A stretch of DNA of 64,000 nucleotides from Flavobacteriaceae bacterium PS02334 (GTDB lineage Bacteria > Bacteroidota > Bacteroidia > Flavobacteriales > Flavobacteriaceae): contig JASCOH010000004.1 in the NCBI GenBank assembly GCA_029959295.1, positions 124,001 through 188,000 of the forward strand. Reading direction: 5' to 3'. The notes under the pieces were generated by a model. That model searched no databases. It was not told the origin of the DNA and saw only the letters and a program-made list of their open reading frames with translations. Shown here piece by piece: positions 1 to 8,056 of this stretch; position 1 is the stretch's first letter; every line of letters begins with the position of its first letter. Both the position numbers and the translations under genes were made by a program.

Positions 1-586
1 TCTTTTGGTAATCTTGCTTTATTTCTGTGGCATACCAGTCGTCTACATTCTGGTAAGGGACTACAGTTTTCCAATCTTCCAAGCCGATTGGGTTTTCAAG
101 AATTAATTTTTCAACATTTTCAGGATACATTAACGTAAATCTTGTTGCCAGCATTCCTCCCATTGAATGGCCGAGAACATTGACTTTTGAGATCTTTTCT
201 TTGTCTAAAATTGCTTTTGTATTTTGAGCCAGCAACTGAAAACTATATTGAATGTTTGTGGGTTTTGAAGATTTTCCGAAACCGATTTGATCGGGCATAA
301 TTACCCGATACCCGGCTTTTGCCAAGTCATTTGCAGTCTGCTCCCAATACATTGCCACGAAATTTTTTCCGTGCAAAAGCAAAACTGTCTTTCCGTTTGG
401 AGATTTTGGAATTAAATCCATGTAAACCATTTTCAAATCTTGGCCTTGGATTTTTATGGAAATTTCTTTGACCGGAAAAGGATATTTTAAGTTTTCAAGG
501 CGTTCTCCATAATCTTGAACTTTTTCTTGGGCAAAAACCGAAATACTTGAAGTGAATAAAAACAGAAGCGCAAAATATTTTTTCAT
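1..586 (-). CDS. alpha/beta hydrolase, C-terminus cut by window edge
   Basis: This is the N-terminal 195 residues of an exported alpha/beta-fold hydrolase; the rest lies left of base 1. A signal peptide (MKKYFALLFLFTSS, ending near VFAQ) points to the periplasm or outside. Residues about 65-75 carry LLLHGKNF, the oxyanion-hole HG motif, and GHSMGG near residue 145 is the nucleophile elbow with serine as nucleophile. The Asp and His of the triad should lie beyond the edge. Substrate cannot be told. The start is the ATG at 586-584, which gives a clean signal peptide. It is followed upstream by a 348-bp gap with a REP-like palindrome. Confidence 0.85.
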   Translation of the reverse strand, partial: MKKYFALLFLFTSSISVFAQEKVQDYGERLENLKYPFPVKEISIKIQGQDLKMVYMDLIPKSPNGKTVLLLHGKNFVAMYWEQTANDLAKAGYRVIMPDQIGFGKSSKPTNIQYSFQLLAQNTKAILDKEKISKVNVLGHSMGGMLATRFTLMYPENVEKLILENPIGLEDWKTVVPYQNVDDWYATEIKQDYQK

Positions 587-771
587 GGTAGCTAAATTTT
601 AAAAAAATTCAAGCTTAAATTTAAGACAATTCTGAATTTTAGCTGTTAGCCTTTTGTAAAGTTTAACCATTTCAAATTAATCCCAAAGTTGGAATCAAAA
701 GATTTTTATTCATAAAGATTGGCTCTGCGCAATGGTTGGGAATGATAACAAAAATGCGAAAAGTTTCTCAG

Positions 772-848
772 CTAGCCCCGATGGTGGCTTTGTTTGAGCT
801 CTTGTGCCAGCCATAAAAGCTGGCACAAAGCGAGTGCCACCAGCGGGA
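772..848. repeat. REP-like imperfect palindrome (nested hairpin)
   Basis: The core is a perfect 10-bp inverted repeat, TTGTGCCAGC at 802-811 and GCTGGCACAA at 819-828, with a 7-base loop. An outer pair GGTGGC (783-788) and GCCACC (836-841) encloses it, and the element is bounded by TAGCCCCGAT on the left and AGCGGGAAT on the right. There is no T-run, so it is not a simple terminator. From memory, intergenic elements starting TAGCCCCGAT and ending AGCGGGA recur in Flavobacterium genomes; that recall was not checked here. Confidence 0.6.
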
Positions 849-898
849 ATTGCGTTTACTGAAAATGCCTGATGTTTCGCTTCAAAAAAATAAAGCGC

Positions 899-932
899 AA
901 AAAAAATCCCAACCTTTCGATTGGGATTTTCT
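899..932 (-). terminator. rho-independent terminator of accC
   Basis: AAATCCCAA and TTGGGATTT form a stem around a short loop. On the minus strand the stem is followed by a T-run, placed directly after the accC stop codon. Confidence 0.8.
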
Positions 933-934
933 AT

Positions 935-2281
935 TTATTTAGGATCGTTCATTTTGAAGCTTTCCATGAATTTTGTGGTATAATCTCCAGCCACATAAGC
1001 CGGATCGTCCATTAATTGTCTATGGAAAGGAATCGTGGTTTTGACACCTTCGATTACGAATTCGTCCAAAGCGCGTTTCATTTTGTTGATTGCTTCTTCA
1101 CGAGTTTGCGCAGTTGTAATCAGCTTCGCAATCATGGAATCGTAATTTGGCGGAATCGTGTAACCTGAGTAAACGTGCGTATCTAAACGAACTCCGTGAC
1201 CTCCTGGAGTGTGCAACGTCGTGATTTTTCCTGGTGACGGACGGAAATCGTTGTAAGGATCTTCGGCATTGATTCTGCATTCGATAGCGTGCAATTGTGG
1301 CAAATAATTTTTACCAGAAATTGGCACACCTGCAGCTACTAAAATCTGCTCACGAATTAAGTCATAATCAATTACCTGCTCTGTAATTGGGTGTTCTACT
1401 TGGATACGAGTGTTCATTTCCATGAAGTAGAAATTTCTGTGTTTGTCTACCAAAAATTCTACGGTTCCAGCACCTTCATATTTGATAAATTCTGCAGCTT
1501 TCACGGCAGCTTCTCCCATTTTCAAACGCAAATCGTCTGTCATGAACGGAGAAGGAGTTTCTTCAGTCAGTTTTTGGTGACGTCTTTGAACAGAACAGTC
1601 TCTTTCAGAAAGGTGACAGGCTTTTCCATAAGCATCTCCAACCACTTGGATTTCGATGTGACGAGGCTCTTCAATCAATTTTTCTAGGTACATTCCGTCG
1701 TTTCCGAAAGATGCAGCCGCTTCTTGACGAGCGCTTTCCCAAGCTTTTAAAAGCTCTTCTTCTTTCCAAACTGCTCTCATTCCTTTTCCACCACCACCAG
1801 CTGTTGCTTTAAGCATTACTGGATAGCCAAATTCTTTAGCTAATTTTTTAGTCTGCTCATAAGATTCTAATAAACCTTCTGAACCTGGAATTGTTGGAAC
1901 TCCTGCTGCTTTCATTGTCGCTTTTGCAGAAGCTTTGTCTCCCATTCTGTCAATCATTTCTGGCGAAGCTCCAATGAACTTGATACCGTGTTCTTGACAG
2001 ATTTTCGAAAACTTAGCGTTTTCAGAAAGGAAGCCATATCCTGGGTGGATTGCGTCTGCATTTGTAATTTCTGCAGCTGCAATGATATTTGACATTTTCA
2101 AGTAAGACAAGTTACTTGGAGGCGGGCCGATGCAAACTGCTTCATCCGCAAAGCGAACGTGCAAGCTTTCCGCATCTGCAGTTGAATAAACAGCTACAGT
2201 TTTGATACCCATTTCTCTACAGGTTCTGATAACGCGAAGTGCGATTTCTCCTCTGTTTGCGATTAATATTTTTTTAAACAT
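935..2281 (-). CDS. accC: acetyl-CoA carboxylase, biotin carboxylase subunit
   Basis: AccC carboxylates the biotin of AccB with bicarbonate and ATP, the first half-reaction of malonyl-CoA formation in the cytoplasm. At 448 residues it has the usual length. It starts [16 protein letters not shown], the biotin carboxylase N-domain; GGGGKGMR near residues 163-170 is the ATP-grasp glycine loop, and [14 protein letters not shown] near 290 is the catalytic and metal-binding strand. It is last in the leftward block yceD-rpmF-fabH-accB-accC, 97 bp after accB, with a strong terminator behind it. The 97-bp spacer is made of AT-rich short repeats. Identification is secure. Confidence 0.97.
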   Translation of the reverse strand: MFKKILIANRGEIALRVIRTCREMGIKTVAVYSTADAESLHVRFADEAVCIGPPPSNLSYLKMSNIIAAAEITNADAIHPGYGFLSENAKFSKICQEHGIKFIGASPEMIDRMGDKASAKATMKAAGVPTIPGSEGLLESYEQTKKLAKEFGYPVMLKATAGGGGKGMRAVWKEEELLKAWESARQEAAASFGNDGMYLEKLIEEPRHIEIQVVGDAYGKACHLSERDCSVQRRHQKLTEETPSPFMTDDLRLKMGEAAVKAAEFIKYEGAGTVEFLVDKHRNFYFMEMNTRIQVEHPITEQVIDYDLIREQILVAAGVPISGKNYLPQLHAIECRINAEDPYNDFRPSPGKITTLHTPGGHGVRLDTHVYSGYTIPPNYDSMIAKLITTAQTREEAINKMKRALDEFVIEGVKTTIPFHRQLMDDPAYVAGDYTTKFMESFKMNDPK

Positions 2282-2282
2282 C

Positions 2283-2378
2283 TTGTATTATTTAGATAAT
2301 TAGACAATTCGATAATTTGATAATTCGATTTTTAGATACTTTGATAGTTCTAAAAATCTAAAAATCTAATACTCTAAA
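2283..2378. repeat. AT-rich short tandem repeats between accB and accC
   Basis: The spacer is built from variants of GATAATT(C/T/A)GA and CTAAAAAT units placed head to tail: GATAATTAGACAATTC, GATAATTTGATAATTCGA, then two copies of CTAAAAAT. The arrangement is irregular with units of about 8-10 bp. It separates two genes that usually sit close together. Confidence 0.6.
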
Positions 2379-2861
2379 TTAAGATGGATCAACTAAGAAT
2401 AAAGGTTGGTCGAATTCAACTGGAGAAGAATCATCCACTAAAACTTTTACGATTTTACCTGAAATTTCAGATTCGATTTCGTTGAAAAGTTTCATTGCTT
2501 CGATAACGCAAACTACGTCTCCTTTTGAGATTGTAGTTCCCACTTCTACGAAAGGCGCTTTATCTGGGGATGGTTTTCTGTACAATGTTCCGATAATTGG
2601 GGATTTGATCATAATGTATTTTGCATTATCATCGGCAGCTTCAACTGGTGCTGCTGGCGCAGACGGAGCAGTTGGCTGTGGCGCTGCAGCTTGTGGTAAA
2701 GCTTGGCTAACTGGCGCTTGTTGTATGTAATTTGTTGTTTCAGTTGATCCACCTTCCGTAGTTTTGATAGTGATTTTGATATCACCCATCTCTAGTTTTA
2801 CTTCGGTAGCACCTGATTTTGCTACAAATTTGATTAAATTTTGAATTTCTCTAATATCCAT
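2379..2861 (-). CDS. accB: biotin carboxyl carrier protein of acetyl-CoA carboxylase
   Basis: AccB carries the biotin that moves CO2 from biotin carboxylase to the carboxyltransferase. The 160-residue protein has an N-terminal helical segment, a flexible Pro/Ala linker (about residues 45-75) and a C-terminal biotinyl domain. EAMKLF contains the biotinylated lysine, K124 by my count. It starts 24 bp after fabH and is followed by accC, the standard accB-accC order. The carboxyltransferase genes accA and accD are not in the window. Confidence 0.97.
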   Translation of the reverse strand: MDIREIQNLIKFVAKSGATEVKLEMGDIKITIKTTEGGSTETTNYIQQAPVSQALPQAAAPQPTAPSAPAAPVEAADDNAKYIMIKSPIIGTLYRKPSPDKAPFVEVGTTISKGDVVCVIEAMKLFNEIESEISGKIVKVLVDDSSPVEFDQPLFLVDPS

Positions 2862-2885
2862 GATATTCGAATTTAGGTTTTAGTT

Positions 2886-3884
2886 TTATTGTTTGTCGTA
2901 AGCCCATTTCATATAAATAGATCCCCAAGTGAATCCACCTCCGAATGCGGCAAAAATTAAATTATCTCCTTTTTTGAATTGCTTCTCAAAGTCATTTAGA
3001 AGCAATGGCAATGTTGCTGAAGTGGTATTGCCATATTTTTGAATGTTTACGAGAACTTTGGATTCATCCAATCCCATTCTATTAGCTGTAGCGTCAATTA
3101 TTCTTCTGTTAGCTTGGTGTGCAACCAGCCAATTTACGTCTTCTTTTGTCAAATTGTTGCGTTCCATGATTTTTTCGCTGACGTCAGCCATACCAGAAAC
3201 TGCATATTTGAAAACTGTTTTTCCGTCTTGAAAAACGTAGTGCTGCTTATTTTCAACCGTTTCTTTTGATGCAGGAAGCAGAGAACCGCCAGCTTCAATT
3301 TTTAAGAATTCGCGGCCAATTCCATCACTTCTTAAAATTTCATCTTGAAAACCCAGGCCTTCGTGATTTGGCTCAAATAAAACCGCGCCGGCTCCGTCGC
3401 CAAAGATGATGCAAGTTGCTCTATCTGTGTAATCAATAATGGAAGACATTTTGTCGGCTCCAATCAATAAAATCTTTTTGTATCTGCCTGATTCGATGTA
3501 AGCTGAAGCAGTTGACATTCCGAATAAAAAGCTGGAACATGCGGCTTGCAGATCATAGGCGAAAGCGTTGACAGCGCCAATTTGTGAGGCAACATAAACT
3601 GCAGTTGCTGCAACGGGCATGTCAGGAGTTGTAGTACCAAGCAAAACTAAATCTATTTCTGCCGGGTTGATATTGTTTTTTGCAATTAAGTCTTCTGCAG
3701 CTTTAATGGCGAGATAAGATGTTCCTTTAGAATCATCTTTTAAAATGCGTCTTTCTTTAATTCCTGTGCGAGAGGTAATCCACTCATCATTGGTTTCAAC
3801 CAAGGTTTCAAGCACTTCATTTGAAAGCACAAAATCAGGCACATAGGCTCCAACAGCGGTAATTGCGGCTGTGATTGTATTCAT
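2886..3884 (-). CDS. fabH: 3-oxoacyl-ACP synthase III (KAS III)
   Basis: FabH condenses a short acyl-CoA with malonyl-ACP to start fatty-acid chains. At 332 residues it has normal length. The catalytic triad is visible: Cys in AACSSF (C116), His in VAHQANRRI (near 256) and Asn in KYGNTTSATLP (near 286); GGGFTWGS closes the C-terminus as usual. In branched-chain producers like Flavobacterium this enzyme probably accepts branched acyl-CoA primers; that is inference. It follows rpmF after a 166-bp gap holding a terminator and a perfect inverted repeat, so it may have its own promoter. Confidence 0.96.
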   Translation of the reverse strand: MNTITAAITAVGAYVPDFVLSNEVLETLVETNDEWITSRTGIKERRILKDDSKGTSYLAIKAAEDLIAKNNINPAEIDLVLLGTTTPDMPVAATAVYVASQIGAVNAFAYDLQAACSSFLFGMSTASAYIESGRYKKILLIGADKMSSIIDYTDRATCIIFGDGAGAVLFEPNHEGLGFQDEILRSDGIGREFLKIEAGGSLLPASKETVENKQHYVFQDGKTVFKYAVSGMADVSEKIMERNNLTKEDVNWLVAHQANRRIIDATANRMGLDESKVLVNIQKYGNTTSATLPLLLNDFEKQFKKGDNLIFAAFGGGFTWGSIYMKWAYDKQ

Positions 3885-3901
3885 ACTATTTCTAATAATT
3901 T

Positions 3902-3927
3902 CTTTTCGAAAACATAAATTCGAAAAG
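3902..3927. promoter_or_regulatory. perfect inverted repeat in fabH leader, candidate operator
   Basis: CTTTTCGAA (3902-3910) and TTCGAAAAG (3919-3927) are exact reverse complements separated by 8 bases. The element ends 17 bp before the fabH start codon. No T-run follows it, so a protein-binding site or leader hairpin is likelier than a terminator. Which protein would bind is unknown. Confidence 0.5.
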
Positions 3928-4000
3928 AGGTGGAAATTACAAAAAAAAACTAAAATATACCTTCTTGCAAGTTGTTATTTACCAATAAATTATAAATAAC

Positions 4001-4027
4001 AAAAAAACTCTCACAACGTGAGAGTTA
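4001..4027 (-). terminator. terminator between rpmF and fabH
   Basis: AACTCTCAC (4006-4014), loop AAC, GTGAGAGTT (4018-4026) form a perfect 9-bp stem, followed on the minus strand by seven T. It sits just after the rpmF stop and would end or attenuate the yceD-rpmF transcript before fabH. Confidence 0.85.
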
Positions 4028-4050
4028 AGTTTTTTTTCTACAAAATTGTA

Positions 4051-4245
4051 TTAAGCAACAGCTTCTTGCTTGTCGATTACCACTTGACCTCTGTAGTACA
4101 TTTTACCTTCATGCCAGTAAGCTCTGTGGTATAAATGCGCCTCACCAGTTATAGGACATGTAGCAATTTGAGCAACAGTCGCTTTATAGTGTGTTCTTCT
4201 CTTATCTCTTCTTGTTTTCGAGGTCTTTCTCTTAGGATGTGCCAT
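4051..4245 (-). CDS. rpmF: 50S ribosomal protein L32
   Basis: L32 is a small large-subunit ribosomal protein. The 64-residue product begins [19 protein letters not shown], the diagnostic basic N-terminus. It retains only one cysteine (TCPITGEAH) where zinc-binding forms of L32 have four, so this is the zinc-independent type. It lies 9 bp after the yceD-family gene, the arrangement found in many bacteria, and is followed by a strong terminator that separates it from fabH. Confidence 0.97.
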   Translation of the reverse strand: MAHPKRKTSKTRRDKRRTHYKATVAQIATCPITGEAHLYHRAYWHEGKMYYRGQVVIDKQEAVA

Positions 4246-4254
4246 TTTACTATA

Positions 4255-4806
4255 TTATTTATCCGTTAATAGTTTTTTTAATTGATCCCAACGTGGATCT
4301 GTCGTTTCTTCTTCTTTTGAATCAGTTTTCTTTGGTTCTTTTGAATTTACTTTCAATTCATTCAGCTTGTCAAGCGCTTCACTTTTTAAAGTTCCGTCTT
4401 TAATGCCTGGATGAATCTTTTTTAGAGGAATGGAAAGCGCAATCATTTCATAAATATATTGCTTTACATCTACCTGATGTTCCCCGAAAGGCAAAATGAG
4501 CAATTCCTCATTATCATCATTAAAATCTTCGCCAAACTGAACAATTACCTTAATTTTTCCTTTAATTGGAAAATCAAACATTTCACTTGTCAAATCACAA
4601 GGTACGTGAATCGTACCTTTGTGCTTAAAATGAAGCTCAAGCATGGTGCTTTTTTTCTCTAAAACTATATTGACTTTGATATCACAAGCTTCAAACTCAT
4701 CATAATCATAGTCTTCAAAGAACTCTTTATTTATTTGATACTCAAACTGATGTTTTCCTAACTTTAATCCTACAAAAGGAATTAAAAACTCATTCGTTAC
4801 TTTCAT
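4255..4806 (-). CDS. YceD/DUF177 family protein
   Basis: A 183-residue cytoplasmic protein of the DUF177 (YceD) family, whose gene usually sits directly before rpmF. The family is linked to large-subunit rRNA processing in other organisms; its role here is unproven. The C-terminal half holds HPGIKDGT and DPRWDQLKKLL, typical of the family; the tail is rich in Lys and Glu. I place the start at the ATG at 4806 (MKVTNEFLIPFVGL). A longer frame begins with TTG at 4854, but that codon overlaps the -7 promoter box at 4852-4859, so it should not be translated. Confidence 0.85.
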   Translation of the reverse strand: MKVTNEFLIPFVGLKLGKHQFEYQINKEFFEDYDYDEFEACDIKVNIVLEKKSTMLELHFKHKGTIHVPCDLTSEMFDFPIKGKIKVIVQFGEDFNDDNEELLILPFGEHQVDVKQYIYEMIALSIPLKKIHPGIKDGTLKSEALDKLNELKVNSKEPKKTDSKEEETTDPRWDQLKKLLTDK

Positions 4807-4851
4807 CTTGACAACAATTTGCCCTATTTCCAAATCCTTGGAACGGGAGTG

Positions 4852-4881
4852 CAAAGATATAAAATAATTGCAATTCCAAAA
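4852..4881 (-). promoter_or_regulatory. Bacteroidota-type promoter for yceD-rpmF
   Basis: The minus strand reads TTG (4879-4877), 17 bases, then TATCTTTG (4859-4852), matching the -33 TTG and -7 TANNTTTG consensus. Transcription would start about 40 bases before the ATG at 4806. Confidence 0.75.
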
Positions 4882-4883
4882 GC

Positions 4884-4909
4884 GTTATAAACATTTTTTT
4901 GTTTATAAC
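4884..4909. repeat. perfect inverted repeat at the pdxA stop codon
   Basis: GTTATAAACA (4884-4893) and TGTTTATAAC (4900-4909) are exact reverse complements around a T6 loop. It overlaps the pdxA stop codon and ends 3 bp from the -33 region of the yceD promoter. It may be a weak pdxA terminator or an operator. Confidence 0.5.
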
Positions 4910-5949
4910 TGTTTTTCTTTAATTTTTAAGGGATTCTGGCTAATAATCTGATACTCATTTCGGGAGTGGTAAATGTCGATTGCCAGATAAACCGCTTCCT
5001 TAAAAGAGTTGTGGTCTGCCAGCCCTTTTCCTGCAATTTCATAAGCCGTTCCGTGATCTGGAGACGTTCTGATTTTGTTCAAGCCCGCAGTATAGTTGAC
5101 ACCCTTGCCAAAAGACAACGTTTTAAACGGAATCAATCCTTGGTCATGATATGTTGCAATTACGGCATCATATTTCTCATATTGATTGCTTCCAAAAAAA
5201 CCATCTGCAGGGTAAGGCCCAAAAACCAAAGTACCGCTTTCAAATAATTTTTTTATCGTCGGACGGATGATTTCATCGTCTTCTTTTCCAATTACGCCTC
5301 CGTCGCCAGCGTGAGGATTCAATCCTAAGACGGCAATTTTTGGTTTATTGATACTGAAATCTTGAATCAGCGATTTTTTTACGGTCAAGATTTTACTTTT
5401 AATCAAAGCTTCTGTCAAATGCGAAGAAACTTCGTTTACCGGAATATGATCAGTAATCAAACCTACTCTCAAATTATCTTGAACCATCAACATCAAGGCA
5501 TCGCCTTCCAACTCTTGATCTAAATAATCAGTGTGCCCTGGAAATTTAAAATCTTCCGCTTGGATATTATATTTATTGATTGGAGCGGTTACTAAAACAT
5601 CTACCAAACCTTCTTTCAACGCTTTTGTTGCGGCAACAAATGATTTGATTGCATATTTTCCTACGTTTTCATCATTTACGCCATACTCGATGTTTACGCT
5701 TTCTTTCCAAACATTCAAGACATTGATTTTTCCAATTATGAGCTGGTCGAGACTGTCAATTCCGTGCAATTGCATTCCGGCATCAAGGCTTTTTTTAGCG
5801 AAAGAAAGAATTTTTACGTTGGCAAAAATCACAGGAGTGCAAAATTCGAGCATTCTTGAATCTTCGAAAGTCTTTAAAACGACCTCGCTTCCAATACCGT
5901 TTAAATCTCCGATTGAAATTCCAACAATTATATTTTCTGCTTTTTTCAT
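4903..5949 (-). CDS. pdxA: 4-hydroxythreonine-4-phosphate dehydrogenase
   Basis: PdxA oxidises 4-phosphohydroxy-L-threonine in the DXP-dependent pyridoxal phosphate pathway. The 348-residue protein starts at MKKAENIIVGISIGDLNGIG (family motif G(D)xxGIG). The three metal-binding histidines lie in FPGHTDYL, LNPHAGDGG and ATYHDQGLIPFK, and the last of these is a signature of the family. The C-terminal RTSPDHGTAYEIAGKG matches other PdxA proteins. It is transcribed away from ribE with about 60 bp between the two starts. Confidence 0.95.
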   Translation of the reverse strand: MKKAENIIVGISIGDLNGIGSEVVLKTFEDSRMLEFCTPVIFANVKILSFAKKSLDAGMQLHGIDSLDQLIIGKINVLNVWKESVNIEYGVNDENVGKYAIKSFVAATKALKEGLVDVLVTAPINKYNIQAEDFKFPGHTDYLDQELEGDALMLMVQDNLRVGLITDHIPVNEVSSHLTEALIKSKILTVKKSLIQDFSINKPKIAVLGLNPHAGDGGVIGKEDDEIIRPTIKKLFESGTLVFGPYPADGFFGSNQYEKYDAVIATYHDQGLIPFKTLSFGKGVNYTAGLNKIRTSPDHGTAYEIAGKGLADHNSFKEAVYLAIDIYHSRNEYQIISQNPLKIKEKQL

Positions 5950-5972
5950 ACTGCTTGCTCCTTAATATTGCT

Positions 5973-5993
5973 TAATTTTGAAGTGCAAATTTA
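5973..5993. promoter_or_regulatory. divergent -7 boxes for ribE and pdxA
   Basis: TAATTTTG at 5973-5980 on the plus strand is a perfect TANNTTTG box 29 bp before ribE. CAAATTTA at 5986-5993 reads TAAATTTG on the minus strand, 36 bp before pdxA. Neither has a TTG at the usual 19-21 bp spacing, so these are partial matches. Confidence 0.5.
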
Positions 5994-6009
5994 GTAAAAT
6001 AAAACCACA

Positions 6010-6600
6010 ATGTTTACAGGAATCATAGAAACCCTCGGCACTATAAAAGACATAACAAAAGAGGAAGAAAATCTTCATATTACCGTTTCATCTACAATTA
6101 CGAACGAACTAAAGATTGATCAAAGCGTTTCGCACAACGGCGTATGCCTGACGGTTGTTGGCATTTCAGAAGACCAATTTACGGTTACGGCAATTAAAGA
6201 ATCCATCGACAAGACAAATATCGGCGACTGGAAAATTGGCGATATCGTTAATTTAGAAAGAGCCATGAAACTCGGCGACCGACTTGACGGACATATTGTT
6301 CAAGGCCACGTCGACCAAACCGGAATCTGCAGAAGCATTGAAGAAAACGGCGGCAGCTGGCAGTATACTTTTGAATATGATGCCAAGCTAAATAACATTA
6401 CTATTGAAAAAGGCTCAATAACAGTCAACGGAGTAAGCTTGACGGTTGTTAATTCAAAGGAAAACGAATTCAGTGTAGCAATTATCCCTTATACTCACGA
6501 ACACACTAATTTCAAAAATTTCAAAGTAGGGACTAGAATAAATCTCGAATTTGATGTAATTGGCAAATACGTCTCAAGACTGCAACAGCTCAGACAATAA
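6010..6600 (+). CDS. ribE: riboflavin synthase, alpha subunit
   Basis: Riboflavin synthase dismutates two 6,7-dimethyl-8-ribityllumazine molecules to riboflavin. At 196 residues it has the standard length and two homologous lumazine-binding halves: MFTGIIETLG with VSHNGVCLTVV in the first, and GHIVQGHVDQTG with GSITVNGVSLTVV in the second. The 5' leader is only about 25 bases, leaving no room for an FMN riboswitch. A bidirectional terminator follows the stop codon. Confidence 0.96.
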   Translation: MFTGIIETLGTIKDITKEEENLHITVSSTITNELKIDQSVSHNGVCLTVVGISEDQFTVTAIKESIDKTNIGDWKIGDIVNLERAMKLGDRLDGHIVQGHVDQTGICRSIEENGGSWQYTFEYDAKLNNITIEKGSITVNGVSLTVVNSKENEFSVAIIPYTHEHTNFKNFKVGTRINLEFDVIGKYVSRLQQLRQ

Positions 6601-6606
6601 TATTCC

Positions 6607-6642
6607 AAAAAAAAACTCCGATGAAGATCGGAGTTTTTTTTT
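6607..6642. terminator. bidirectional terminator shared by ribE and a small ORF
   Basis: ACTCCGAT (6615-6622), loop GAAG, ATCGGAGT (6627-6634), with an A-run before and a T-run after. The stop codon of the leftward small gene (6641-6643) is embedded in the edge of the T-run. Confidence 0.85.
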
Positions 6643-6838
6643 ATTTCGTTTGTATCTTTTTCCTAAATGAGTAAAATGCAAAAAGGAGTGCAATTCCTAC
6701 TAACACATATAAATATTGATCCACGGGCATATCCGGTGGTGGTGGCGCTGGTGAAGGCGGCGTTGGCGGCGCCGAAAATCCAAGAGCTGGTAATAAAATT
6801 AATAGTAGGGCAAATATATTTTTCAAGATAAATTTCAT
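6641..6838 (-). CDS. small exported Pro-rich protein with one transmembrane helix
   Basis: No function recognised. The 65-residue product has a signal peptide (MKFILKNIFALLLILLPALG, cleavage near FSA), a proline-rich stretch PPTPPSPAPPPPDMP, a hydrophobic helix YLYVLVGIALLFAFYSF, and a short basic tail RKKIQTK. This layout (signal peptide, Pro-rich spacer, helix, positive tail) resembles C-terminal sorting anchors but on a minimal protein. I chose the ATG at 6838 because it begins the signal peptide; the frame continues upstream to 6949 without support. A TAAATTTG box at 6985-6978 could be its promoter. Confidence 0.6.
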   Translation of the reverse strand: MKFILKNIFALLLILLPALGFSAPPTPPSPAPPPPDMPVDQYLYVLVGIALLFAFYSFRKKIQTK

Positions 6839-7420
6839 ATGCAAATAGTAAAATCTTTTTAACAAATTTTGGACAAATAAATTAAATTTTTTGATTAAAA
6901 CCAAAAATATAATTAAATATTGTGTCTTAAAGAAAATATAAAAGCCCAATTCGGTCTTTACAATTCAATTCAAGGCGCAAATTTAATGTTTTAATTCAAA
7001 TAATTAGCTTTTACATGTTATATAATTGTGAATTTCTGTTAATTACAATTATTTAGAGTCTTCTTCTTCTTTTTTATCGTCTAATTTTCTCACATTTTTT
7101 TTAAATAATTGATTAACAATCTTATCACTTTTTTAAAAACGAGTCGTTTTTTGGATTTTTTTAAAAAAATTTTGCCATTTTAAGCATAAACGACTGTTAA
7201 AAAATAAAGAAAAATATTACAAAAAATAAATTTTACTTGCTAAAAAAGTGCATAAAAAAATTGGAAATGTGCATTTGAAAGGATATATCATACCGTTCAT
7301 CGATTTTATTAAAAAAATTGGAGATGTTTTAACATATTATTTAATTCAAATGCAATTCAATTCTAAATTTGGATTTTCTATAGAGTCAAATACATAATAA
7401 AAAATTTAAAACATTAAACA
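6839..7420. other. very AT-rich intergenic region
   Basis: No gene is supported. It contains the -7 box TAAATTTG for the leftward small gene (6985-6978, minus), a 17-bp odd palindrome AAAAACGAGTCGTTTTT at 7135-7151, and TAAATTTG at 7364-7371 on the plus strand, about 50 bp before the first secreted-protein gene. The rest is A/T runs. Confidence 0.5.
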
Positions 7421-8014
7421 ATGAAAAAAATCATTACATCTCTAGCACTATTCGCCGGATTAGGATTAAGTGCACAAGTAAAAGTTGGAGACAATGTTAC
7501 GACACTCGCGCCAGGATCTTTATTTGAAATGGAATCTACAAACAAAGGATTATTGCTTCCAAGAGTTGCATTAACAAATACTGCAACAATCTTGCCAGTA
7601 TTAGGCACACATGCTCAAGCGACAGGTATGGTTATATACAATACTGCGACAACAGGAGACGTTACGCCAGGAATTTATTCAAATGATGGAACAAAATGGG
7701 TAAAATTAGGTGGCGCTGCAACTGCCTCAGCATTGAGAATCTTAACTGGGCAAACTGCCGGTGGTTTTGATTTTAATGCAAATTCTAATTATGATGTTTA
7801 TGAGTTCACAGGAGCAGGTACATTATTATTGCCAACTCCATCCACATTCACTGGCAGAACTATTTACATCAGAAATCAGTCTGTAGGTACTATTTCTTAT
7901 GGTACAACAAACGGGGTAAATGCACCAAAAGGGACAACAACAATCACAAATGCAAGCGCAATGGCTCTTTTTTGTGATGGAACAACTTGGCATTTAATAT
8001 CTGGAAGACCATAA
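7421..8014 (+). CDS. secreted protein of unknown function (first of a pair)
   Basis: No characterised family recognised. The 197-residue product has a signal peptide (MKKIITSLALFAGLGLSAQ) and then the pattern GLLLPRVALT, GMVIYNTAT, TPGIYSNDGTKWVKLGG. This pattern is shared with the next gene and, from memory, with many small exported proteins in Flavobacteria. The C-terminal half is beta-rich and Gly/Thr-rich (GRTIYIRNQSVGT, ending WHLISGRP) and could be a tail-fibre or adhesin-like beta fold. No T9SS C-terminal domain is visible. The next gene lies 42 bp downstream, so the two are probably cotranscribed. Confidence 0.75.
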   Translation: MKKIITSLALFAGLGLSAQVKVGDNVTTLAPGSLFEMESTNKGLLLPRVALTNTATILPVLGTHAQATGMVIYNTATTGDVTPGIYSNDGTKWVKLGGAATASALRILTGQTAGGFDFNANSNYDVYEFTGAGTLLLPTPSTFTGRTIYIRNQSVGTISYGTTNGVNAPKGTTTITNASAMALFCDGTTWHLISGRP

Positions 8015-8056
8015 TAACCAGAAATAGTATAATTATAAACCAAAAATATCAATAAA

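Larger units (their letters stand above)
587..934. other. intergenic gap with REP-like palindrome and accC terminator
   Basis: No gene is visible here. The stretch holds the presumed promoter region of the leftward hydrolase gene, the palindromic element at 772-848 and the terminator of accC at 899-932. I see no consensus TANNTTTG box directly before the hydrolase gene. Confidence 0.6.

Noticed and set aside
1391-1687. Plus-strand open frame inside accC
   Set aside because: It is a shadow of the accC reading frame with no independent support; the same holds for the other overlapping frames in the long genes.
4807-4854. N-terminal extension of the YceD-family protein from TTG at 4854
   Set aside because: The codon overlaps the -7 promoter box, so it would not be in the mRNA.
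5950-6009. FMN riboswitch before ribE
   Set aside because: The leader is only about 25-60 bases and has none of the conserved FMN-element boxes.
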